Source: Neorhodopirellula lusitana (GTDB lineage Bacteria > Planctomycetota > Planctomycetia > Pirellulales > Pirellulaceae). From it: a stretch of 64,000 nucleotides of DNA. The DNA is taken from assembly GCF_900182915.1 (NCBI RefSeq), contig NZ_FXUG01000002.1, positions 310,001 through 374,000 of the forward strand, in the 5' to 3' direction. The notes below the pieces were generated by a model. It was not told where the DNA came from, did no database searches, and was given only the letters and a program-made list of their open reading frames with translations. Shown here in pieces: positions 45,458 to 52,970 of this stretch (positions are counted from its first letter, which is position 1; each line of letters begins with the position of its first letter). A program made the translations under genes and the position numbers.

Positions 45458-46710
45458 TCTCGTCCACGTCGGATCGACCGATCGCGATTCTTTCGGCGTG
45501 TGGGTCTCGCGGCGACGTCAATCCGATCACCGCGATTGCGTCGGTGTTAGTCCAGCTGGGTTACGAGTGTCACGTGAGTGTTGCCGAACCGTACGCCGAT
45601 GTTGTGGCTGCGGCGGGGGCCAACCCCAACGTGGTCATCGATCGACAGTCGTTTGATCAAGTCGTGTCGGACCCCACGTTTTGGCGTCCACTGGCAGGCG
45701 GACGGAAGGTCTTAGCCGAGGTCGCTGAAAAATTCTTCGACCCTCACCTGAAATGCATTCGGCAACGATACGTTCCCGGTCGAACGGTCTTGGTCGCGCA
45801 TCCGTTGGATTTTGCGTCCCGAGTGTTTCGTGAAATCGAACCGTCGTGCCCGCTGTCCAGCGTGCATCTTGCGCCGGCGATGTTACGACACCCGGTCACG
45901 CCGCCGCGACTGCTTCCCGATCACGGTTGGACTCGGTGCGTGTTGCCAGACGGCTGGCCGCGACTGAATCGCTTGACCTATCTTTTAGGTGATGCATTGT
46001 TTCTGGATCGTATCCTCGGCCCGTCAATCAACCGCGTCCGAGCGGAATTGGCGGGGTTGCCGAAGCAACGACGATTGATGAATGAATGGTGCCATTCGCC
46101 AGACCAAGTATTGGCGTTGTATCCAAGTGGGTTCGCCCCGGAACTTGCACAACGCTATGCGAGTGACCGGTTTCATTTTGTCGGTTTTCCTCGCAACGAT
46201 GGGATCGATGAAAAGACTTGTCACGAGCCCTTGCCTACCAATCGCCCACTCTTAGTCACGACCGGTTCGGCTCATCATGGGGACGACCGATTTTTGAGCA
46301 GGGTCGTGGCATTGTGTGAACGCGAGAGCGTGCCCGTGGTGTGGTGTTGCCCCTCGAATCCGGAACCGGTTTGCGATTCGGATAACGTGCGTACGGTTGG
46401 CTACATTCCGCTTGGCCAGTGGCTGCCGCATTGCCGAGCGATCATTCACCACGGCGGAATTGGCACGACCAGCCGAGCGATCCAAGCCGGTGTGCCTCAA
46501 ATCATTCGAGCCCTTGCGTTCGATCAGTTCGACAATGCACAACGAGTAGAGAGGCTCAACCAGGGATTGTGGCTGCGGCACGATCGCGATTTGAACTCGC
46601 GGATGCTGGCAGAACTGTTCGCCTCGTTCCGACCCATCCAAAACGACACAGCGAATGCTTCCGAAATAGCAGCTCGGCACATTGATGAACTACGCAAATC
46701 CCGCGATTGA
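45454..46710 (+). CDS. UGT/MGT-type glycosyltransferase
   Basis: 418 residues of the GT1 (UDP-glycosyltransferase) superfamily. The N-terminal LSACGSRGDVNPITAIASVL is the usual GSRGDVxP entry, and the C-terminal HHGGIGTTSRAIQAGVPQII is the sugar-nucleotide-binding block; ALAFDQFDNAQRVERL follows it. The acceptor is likely a small lipid-like or secondary metabolite molecule. The start GTG at 45454 overlaps the stop of the FHA activator (GTGA). It is the last gene of the unit aroH-unknown-FHA activator-glycosyltransferase. Confidence 0.88.
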   Translation: MISSTSDRPIAILSACGSRGDVNPITAIASVLVQLGYECHVSVAEPYADVVAAAGANPNVVIDRQSFDQVVSDPTFWRPLAGGRKVLAEVAEKFFDPHLKCIRQRYVPGRTVLVAHPLDFASRVFREIEPSCPLSSVHLAPAMLRHPVTPPRLLPDHGWTRCVLPDGWPRLNRLTYLLGDALFLDRILGPSINRVRAELAGLPKQRRLMNEWCHSPDQVLALYPSGFAPELAQRYASDRFHFVGFPRNDGIDEKTCHEPLPTNRPLLVTTGSAHHGDDRFLSRVVALCERESVPVVWCCPSNPEPVCDSDNVRTVGYIPLGQWLPHCRAIIHHGGIGTTSRAIQAGVPQIIRALAFDQFDNAQRVERLNQGLWLRHDRDLNSRMLAELFASFRPIQNDTANASEIAARHIDELRKSRD

Positions 46711-46770
46711 AGAAGGCAAATGAGTGTGTCGGCGACCTCGGTTGCTGAGACTGTCCACGCTCTTTTGCAT

Positions 46771-46800
46771 GTGAAACAAAGTAGGGAAATGCTGTTTCAC
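46771..46800. terminator. Weak hairpin after the glycosyltransferase
   Basis: An 8-base inverted repeat (GTGAAACA / TGTTTCAC) separated by 14 bases lies 60 bases after the stop. Weak, with no T tract. Confidence 0.35.
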
Positions 46801-46970
46801 AGCGATTTAGGTCGATTTCCGCTTGTGTTGGCGGCTTTCAAAATGTTAGCGACAAGGGTTGTCATGGCGGAATTGTCTACGGCAATCGGTTGACTTTCAC
46901 GTCGACCTCGAAAAAGTGCTTGTAGGTCACACGCGTCAAGCATGGGACGGACCAACACTGAATCGCGACG

Positions 46971-48095
46971 ATGGAGCAAACGATGCGAGCGAAAAAACAA
47001 GGACGAAAAACCAGGGCGGCTAACAAGCCGAACGCACTCGGGCTCTATCAAGCCTTGCTGTTCGGGATTGCCTTTTATTTGGTCAGCCTACTCAGTTCCA
47101 ACACGATCAACGGTCAGCAATTGCCGACGGTATCGTCGCCGCTTCCGTTTCGTCCGATCGGCAGCGCCAGCAATGTGGATCGATTCAAGAATCCAGCTGC
47201 GCAGAATCCCGCAGCTTATCAACAACAGGTCGCTCGCTCGGTCGCTAGCCAGCAACCAACAAATCAATCAGTGCGAGCGCCGGAACAAACGAATCCGTTT
47301 CGCACCGCTGGGCACACTTACAATGAAACCGCCTATCGCAACTCGGAACTGCAACAAGTAGCGATGCAGGGCGGGTTTGCGTTGCCGCCGCAAACCGGTT
47401 CCGCGGGACAGGCAATTCCGCAGACGCCGGGTGCGTTTGCGCCGCCGAGTAGCTTCTCGCCGCCGCCATTGAATACTCCGCCAGGACTTTCACAAGCACC
47501 ACTTCAACCCGCACCGGCTCCGTCGTTTTCGCCACAACCGCAAACCGCGTCACCGACTCCGATGACTGCGACACCGAACGCAATCGCGCCGAACACATTG
47601 CCGAATAACACGCTGGGGCAATCCGCGACAACGCCTCGCAGCTTGCCGAATTATCAGGGTGGAGCCGCAATGCAAAACGGAATGGTGGATGATTATCAAC
47701 CCGTCCCACCTCCTCAAATCGCCAATGGTGGATTTGCCACGATGGGTGACTGCCGGTTGATTACTCCACCAAGTTCCTATTCCGCGATGAGTCCGTATGG
47801 CGGTGGTTGTGGGGGCAATGTGGCTCCGACGGCATACGACAGCCCCTATACGCCACCACCCGCTCAAATCGCTGCGCCCGCCGTGATGCCGCCGAATACT
47901 TTATTGCCAACTTCGCCCGCCAACCTTCCACCGGCCACCTACACACCTCAATCTGGTGCGGCACCGGTTGGTAGTTTGGTGACGTTTGGGCAACAGAATT
48001 ACCCCGTCCAAGTCGGGCAGGGACTTTGGGGGCAACCGGTCGCCTTTGTCCCCGGTCAATCGTTTCGTAACTGGTTGCGTTATTTCTCGTTCTAA
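46971..48095 (+). CDS. Exported Pro/Gln/Ala-rich protein of unknown function
   Basis: 374 residues. Residues about 1-45 have a basic start (KKQGRKTRAANK) and a hydrophobic segment (ALLFGIAFYLVSLLS) serving as signal or anchor. The rest is low-complexity, rich in Pro, Gln, Ala and Ser, with many PxPP and AxP words and little secondary structure, ending in VAFVPGQSFRNWLRYFSF. The C-terminal 60 residues (from about 310) are less repetitive. It looks like a cell-surface or matrix protein or a flexible scaffold. ATG 46971 or 46983 are equally possible. It is followed 146 bases later by a small lipoprotein gene. Confidence 0.7.
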   Translation: MEQTMRAKKQGRKTRAANKPNALGLYQALLFGIAFYLVSLLSSNTINGQQLPTVSSPLPFRPIGSASNVDRFKNPAAQNPAAYQQQVARSVASQQPTNQSVRAPEQTNPFRTAGHTYNETAYRNSELQQVAMQGGFALPPQTGSAGQAIPQTPGAFAPPSSFSPPPLNTPPGLSQAPLQPAPAPSFSPQPQTASPTPMTATPNAIAPNTLPNNTLGQSATTPRSLPNYQGGAAMQNGMVDDYQPVPPPQIANGGFATMGDCRLITPPSSYSAMSPYGGGCGGNVAPTAYDSPYTPPPAQIAAPAVMPPNTLLPTSPANLPPATYTPQSGAAPVGSLVTFGQQNYPVQVGQGLWGQPVAFVPGQSFRNWLRYFSF

Positions 48096-48241
48096 CGTCG
48101 TTGCAATCGACAGTCTTGGATTGATCCGACGTCGAGATCGAAATCGTCATCACTTGAGCCTTTTCGATTGACCAATTGAAAGCTCAAGTCCCGATGAAAT
48201 CGAAACCGTTCCTCCCCCCACTCATCCCGAAAGACCTTCTT

Positions 48242-48502
48242 ATGCGCACCGCTAGCCACTTCGGGATTGCGATTGTTGTGCTTAGTGTTGTTGTTTCAGC
48301 CGGTTGTCGCGGGCGAAGCTTCTTGCCGCCGGCCGGAACGATGAACCAACAACAAGCCAACGCGATCGTTCATGATCCATTTCCCCTCGACGACATCGCA
48401 CCGACTGACCTCGGTGCTCGGCCACCGAACTATCAACAGCCTGTTCCTGAACCGGTTCGCAACCGCATCATTTCCGATGCGATGCCTTGGTTGGGCCGAT
48501 AG
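48242..48502 (+). CDS. Small predicted lipoprotein
   Basis: 86 residues. The start ATG 48242 gives a classic lipoprotein signal (RTASHFGIAIVVLSVVVSAG) with lipobox VSAGC; the Cys would be acylated. The rest is Pro-rich with no known domain, ending in RNRIISDAMPWLGR. Frames starting at 48176 or 48194 exist but put the signal too far from the N-terminus. Possibly works with the preceding exported protein. Confidence 0.7.
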   Translation: MRTASHFGIAIVVLSVVVSAGCRGRSFLPPAGTMNQQQANAIVHDPFPLDDIAPTDLGARPPNYQQPVPEPVRNRIISDAMPWLGR

Positions 48503-48551
48503 TCTCAAACCACAGCGATGCGGGTTGATGATCGAGTGCCGTCGCAGCGAT

Positions 48552-49454
48552 TCACTTTGTAACCTTGCGCGGCATGACTCGGTGAAAGTGTAGATACACT
48601 TCACGGTCCACTACTCGGCGGACTCCTTCGACCAAACATTTGGGTTCGTTGTGGCGTTCGCCTTCGGCAATGATCTCTTCAATCGGCGTGCCGGGAGCGA
48701 CTGAAAAGGTTCGCTGGTTGATCGTTTGGTTTCCCGCATCCAATTCGGGAATGATAAAGTGACACGTCGCGCCGAAGGTCAACATGCGAGCGTTGTTGGC
48801 GTCGTGATAGGGGCGGAAACCGGGGAACCCAGGTAGCAGCCCATGGTGCAGATTCACGATCCGTCCACCGGCAAATTGCCAGCACACTTCCGCGGGTAGC
48901 ACACGCATGTAGCGGGCTAAAACCAGGTAATCGATCTGGAGCTCGTCCAGCGTTTGCACCAACGCCTCGTTGTCAGCACCGCCTGCGCCGTCACCGATCA
49001 TGCGAAAATCGGTATCAAACTCGTCAGCCAGGAATCCCAGTTTCTTGCGGTTCGAAAGTACCACGGGAACGTCGGCATCGATGATCCCGTCTTTGACCGC
49101 CTGTAAGACCGCTCGCGGTGTGTGTTCAACGAACGTGCAGGCGACCGCCAGGCGTGGTCGACGTTGTTTGGCATTGGTAGCCGGCATGACATCCGGGCTC
49201 CAGACGCGAATCGATAGTCCGGTGTGGTCTCCAATCTGCTGCATTTCGTCTTGGATTTGAGAAAGCGTCACGCTCGCTTTTTCGTTGGATTGGATGTCAA
49301 ATTGGATCCGCGACATCATCGCAAAAAGCGATTTTTCATCGTGGTCGTACATCTGGATCTCGGCGATTCGGGCACCGCGACCGGTCAAATGGTGGATGAT
49401 TGGATCGGCAAGGCCGGTATTGTCCGGGCCCAATGCAGTGATGACAACTTCCAT
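48552..49454 (-). CDS. purU: Formyltetrahydrofolate deformylase
   Basis: 300 residues: an N-terminal ACT domain (MEVVITALGPDNTGLADPII), and a formyltransferase-type domain with VPVVLSNRKKLGFLADEF, then IVNLHHGLLPGFPGFRPYHD with the Asn-His pair, and a C-terminal ATCHFIIPELDAGNQTINQ with the catalytic Asp. PurU frees formate from 10-formyl-THF for purine synthesis. In most PurU the last motif reads DEGPIIEQ or similar; here DAGNQTINQ is unusual. The start ATG at 49454 fits the ACT beginning; a longer frame to 49520 would add 22 unrelated residues. Monocistronic. Confidence 0.9.
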   Translation of the reverse strand: MEVVITALGPDNTGLADPIIHHLTGRGARIAEIQMYDHDEKSLFAMMSRIQFDIQSNEKASVTLSQIQDEMQQIGDHTGLSIRVWSPDVMPATNAKQRRPRLAVACTFVEHTPRAVLQAVKDGIIDADVPVVLSNRKKLGFLADEFDTDFRMIGDGAGGADNEALVQTLDELQIDYLVLARYMRVLPAEVCWQFAGGRIVNLHHGLLPGFPGFRPYHDANNARMLTFGATCHFIIPELDAGNQTINQRTFSVAPGTPIEEIIAEGERHNEPKCLVEGVRRVVDREVYLHFHRVMPRKVTK

Positions 49455-49600
49455 GATTGGCTGATTCTGAGGGGACTTTTGAGTTAAACTAGTCGCCCGC
49501 CGAGGATCATTGCGATCCAAAGGGACATCGCGAGGACGTCCGAAGTGTCCCCGCTGAGTCCGTTGCGTTCAAGACGACACCTTATCTACACCAGAACTTC

Positions 49601-50083
49601 ATGAGCACGACTGCTTCCCCTGAACTTGTGACGCCAGTGAAAATCCGTCGCCGAGCCGATTTGCCCGAAGGCGAGAACCTGTGCGATCACTGCACGGCTA
49701 AGTGTTGTCATTACTTTGCCTTGCCGATCGACGAACCGGTATCACGCCGGGATTTTGACTTCATTCGGTGGTATTTGTTGCACGATCGTGCGACCGTCTT
49801 TGTCGACGAAGAAACTTGGTATCTGCTCGTCCATACCACATGCAAGCATCTGCAGGATGACTATCGATGCGGTATCTACGAAACCCGTCCGCAAATTTGC
49901 CGTGAGTACACGACCAAAGAGTGCGAGTTCGATGACGATTGGTGTTACGAACGCTACTTTGAGACCCCTGAACAAATCGACGAGTACGCTGAGGCGATGT
50001 ACGGGATTCAGTTCAAACAAGCAGGCCGGCGAAAACAGGATTCCATCCGCAGTCGCAAACCGATGGGACTGCCCGTCGTTTAG
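49601..50083 (+). CDS. YkgJ-family cysteine-cluster protein
   Basis: 160 residues with the Cys pattern CDHCTAKCC (about 28-36), then CKHLQDDYRCGIYETRP and ICREYTTKEC. This is the zinc- or iron-sulfur-like Cys cluster family (UPF0153). Its molecular role is unknown. The gene is divergent from purU. Confidence 0.88.
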   Translation: MSTTASPELVTPVKIRRRADLPEGENLCDHCTAKCCHYFALPIDEPVSRRDFDFIRWYLLHDRATVFVDEETWYLLVHTTCKHLQDDYRCGIYETRPQICREYTTKECEFDDDWCYERYFETPEQIDEYAEAMYGIQFKQAGRRKQDSIRSRKPMGLPVV

Positions 50084-50168
50084 TACTTGGTGTAGCTCGC
50101 GTTTTGGTTCGCAGAATGGTCAGCTACCATCGTCACCCGTGATTCGGAAACGATTGACAGTTTCGCTC

Positions 50169-50193
50169 AACCGGGACTGAATCAGTCCCGGTT
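50169..50193. terminator. Bidirectional hairpin between YkgJ-like gene and galK
   Basis: A near-perfect palindrome (AACCGGGACT with its complement AGTCCCGGTT around GAATC). It lies between two convergent genes, after both stops. No long T run. Confidence 0.6.
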
Positions 50194-50219
50194 GGGTCGT
50201 TCGCTTGCCGGTCTTTGAT

Positions 50220-51434
50220 TCATGGTTGAGTCTGAATCACGTGAGCACCCAAGGCGGGATGACTTGCAAAGCAATCGCACTTCAGGCCCGTGACTTCTTG
50301 GTACTTCTGTTGAATCGCCGCGATGACGTCGGCCACTTTGGCGTCTTCAACCAGGGTTACCGTGCTTCCACCAAAACCGCCTCCGGTCATTCGTGACCCA
50401 ATCACGCCATGCTCTTGACCAAGCTCGATTGCAATCTCGACTAAAACATCGAGCTCGCGACAGCTAACCTCAAAGTCATCGCGAAGTGAGTCATGGCTTG
50501 CGTTCATCAGCGTTCCCACTTCTTCCCAACGACCGTTGCGAAAGCCGTCGGCGGCTTTGATCGTTCGCTCAATCTCGGTGACCACGTGACGGGCACGGCG
50601 GAATTCCTCGTCGGTCAATTCGGACTGCTTGGCGGCAACATCTTCCCAGCTGACGTCTCGCCAAGACGCGATGCCGATCTTGGCCAGTGCTCTGTCACAT
50701 TGGGATCGGCGTTCGGCGTACTCGCCGCCGGTGAGTTCATGCTTGACGTTGCTGTTGGTGATTAGGACCGACACGCCGCTGGAATCGAACGGTACGAGTT
50801 CGCAATCTTGCGATTGGCAATCGATCAGCATGAGTTGATTGGCTTCACCGAACACGCTGCTGTACTGGTCCATGATGCCACAAGGCACGCCCGCGAACAC
50901 ATGTTCGGCTCGTTGGCAAAGCAACGCCTTTTCTAGTTTGGTCAGTGCGTCACCTGTGATTTCGGCAAGCAAGGTCGCGGTGGCTACTTCGAGTGCCGCA
51001 CTACTGGAAAGACCACCACCGTGCGGGACATTCGAACCAATCACCGCGTCGAATGGCGGGATTGTGGTACCACGCGCGACGAACCCTGAGAAAACGCCCT
51101 CGATGTAACGTCCCCAACCTTCCAAGGTCGGTTCCGGACCGGCGTTCAGCGGAATTTCAATCGTGGCATCCAGATCCAGGCTGTAGATGCGAGCGAATGG
51201 ACGTGTCGGGTCTTCACAACGGTTGGCTGCGATGACGACATAGCGTTCGATTGCCATCGGCAACACGAATCCATCGTTGTAGTCGATGTGTTCGCCGATC
51301 AGGTTCACGCGACCCGGTGCCGCGGTAAAGCCGCACGGTACGCCAGCAAAGCGAGTCTCGAGCTCGGAAACCACGTCCTGTTGAAGGGCAGTGAATAACT
51401 TGGAACCGACCGATTCGTCTTCAGCTAGAAACAT
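50220..51434 (-). CDS. galK: Galactokinase
   Basis: 404 residues, GHMP-type kinase that makes galactose-1-phosphate. Signatures: the galactose site PGRVNLIGEHIDYNDGFVLP, the ATP site PHGGGLSSSAALEVAT and C-terminal SRMTGGGFGGSTV. The start at ATG 51434 is used because the family normally begins close to it; a frame to 51467 adds 11 residues. It lies 329 bases downstream of a XylR-type regulator gene on the same strand. No galT or galE gene is next to it. Confidence 0.95.
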   Translation of the reverse strand: MFLAEDESVGSKLFTALQQDVVSELETRFAGVPCGFTAAPGRVNLIGEHIDYNDGFVLPMAIERYVVIAANRCEDPTRPFARIYSLDLDATIEIPLNAGPEPTLEGWGRYIEGVFSGFVARGTTIPPFDAVIGSNVPHGGGLSSSAALEVATATLLAEITGDALTKLEKALLCQRAEHVFAGVPCGIMDQYSSVFGEANQLMLIDCQSQDCELVPFDSSGVSVLITNSNVKHELTGGEYAERRSQCDRALAKIGIASWRDVSWEDVAAKQSELTDEEFRRARHVVTEIERTIKAADGFRNGRWEEVGTLMNASHDSLRDDFEVSCRELDVLVEIAIELGQEHGVIGSRMTGGGFGGSTVTLVEDAKVADVIAAIQQKYQEVTGLKCDCFASHPALGAHVIQTQP

Positions 51435-51763
51435 GTTAGGAACTCGCGGGCCCCTCGGAGAATGCAATCCTTGGGAATGCAGTCCTCAAATAGGCTTAGG
51501 GGGGAATGACAAACCCTGGTGCCGGGTTGCCGGGATAGATCACCCCAATTCTCGCACCTGCCAAGTTCGAAACAATGAGTCTGTGCGTTAGACTTCCTGT
51601 GATTTTGCGTCAGGTGGTTTTTGCGTTGTCAAAACAACGCTCTGGCGGTTGGGTACCGGAGAGGCGTTCGCTCAGCGTTGAATGCGGTGCCGCCACCCTA
51701 ACACCTGAAACACTTCGGCGTCCGGGTTCCGGCCCTCCTTCGTCAGCAAACGGAGGCGGATCC
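51435..51763. other. Spacer between the XylR-type gene and galK
   Basis: 329 bases with no gene or strong hairpin. It probably contains the galK promoter. Its right third overlaps nothing coding. Confidence 0.45.
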
Positions 51764-52936
51764 CTAGTTGTTGCGAGACGCGTAGCGGTATTCGCCGGGC
51801 GTCACACCGAGTTCCCGTTTGAAGACAACGTGCAAGTATTCGGGATGCGCGTACCCGCACTTGGACGCGATCACGTCGATTGCCAGATCACTGCCCGCTA
51901 GCAGCGTGCAGGCATGACGCAGACGGACTCGCAGGATTTCCTGTTGGGGCGTGCGGCCGATGACGCTGCGCATTTTGCGTTCGATCGTGCTGCGTGAAAC
52001 GCCGCAATGCTCGACCAGCTGAGCGACCGACATGCCCTGGTTGGCATGACTGCGGATGTAGCGTAACGCGTTGGCCAAGTCTTCGTCTTCGACCGCAACC
52101 ATGTCGCTGGATCGTCTCGCGACCACACCGAGGGGCGAGATCGTTACCGTTTCGATCGAGGATCGCAGGCTTTGGTCGGCTAGCATTTTGGCAAGCAATT
52201 CGGCACTGTGAAAACCAATTGCTTCCGCGTTAGGGATCACACTGGAAAGCGGTGCTTGGCAGAAATCGCAAAGCAATTCATCGTTGTCGACACCGGTGAC
52301 TGCAACGGATTCAGGAACGCTGATCCCGGCCTTGTAACAGCAATCGATGAGGTGTTTTCCGCAGACGTCATTGCATGTCATAATCCCGATTGGCTTGGGA
52401 AGTTGTTGCAACCACTGGGTGAGTGAAACCTCACTAACGTCACGTCCCTTCGCATCCTGGTCACACCACTGGACGAAGTGAGTGTGAACCTTTTCGATGC
52501 CGATGGAACGCAGGTACTCTTGATATCCGGATCCTCGACGATCCGACCATGCTTCGTTCTGGAATCCACAGAATGCGAAATGCGATAGTCCGCGTTCACG
52601 AAGATGTTCCCCCGCCATCCGCCCGATTGCGGCATCGTCGGAAATCACTTTGGCGAACAAGCCGGACTCTTGTCGATCGCCTAGGTCGACGAACGCGATA
52701 TCGAGTTCCAAGATCTCTTTTCGGATTTCGTCCGATGCATGGCGGCTGATGATTCCATCGCCTGCCCAGTCCTGAATCCAGTTGGGGATCCCCGAGTTAA
52801 GGTCGCGTTCTTCGATGACCGCGATCCAGTGCTGTGATTCATTCTGATGAATAAACCGCTGAATGCCTCGCAAGATTTGCCGGCCATAACTGGATGACGT
52901 CTCGACAAGCAAGGCAACGGAGTAATGTTGTTTCAT
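51764..52936 (-). CDS. XylR-type AraC-family transcriptional regulator
   Basis: 390 residues. The N-terminal three-quarters resemble the periplasmic-binding fold of LacI/XylR regulators (YGRQILRGIQRF, then DGIISRHAS, AVTGVDNDELLCDF). The C-terminal 100 residues are an AraC helix-turn-helix pair (SVAQLVEHCGVSRSTIERKM and IDVIASKCGYAHPEYLHVVF). Such regulators bind a sugar and turn genes on or off. The downstream neighbour is galK, upstream is dsbD (34 bases away), so galactose or a related sugar is a plausible ligand, which is inference. Confidence 0.93.
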   Translation of the reverse strand: MKQHYSVALLVETSSSYGRQILRGIQRFIHQNESQHWIAVIEERDLNSGIPNWIQDWAGDGIISRHASDEIRKEILELDIAFVDLGDRQESGLFAKVISDDAAIGRMAGEHLRERGLSHFAFCGFQNEAWSDRRGSGYQEYLRSIGIEKVHTHFVQWCDQDAKGRDVSEVSLTQWLQQLPKPIGIMTCNDVCGKHLIDCCYKAGISVPESVAVTGVDNDELLCDFCQAPLSSVIPNAEAIGFHSAELLAKMLADQSLRSSIETVTISPLGVVARRSSDMVAVEDEDLANALRYIRSHANQGMSVAQLVEHCGVSRSTIERKMRSVIGRTPQQEILRVRLRHACTLLAGSDLAIDVIASKCGYAHPEYLHVVFKRELGVTPGEYRYASRNN

Positions 52937-52970
52937 CAGAGTGCTAACCGCAACATATCGAGACGATCCA

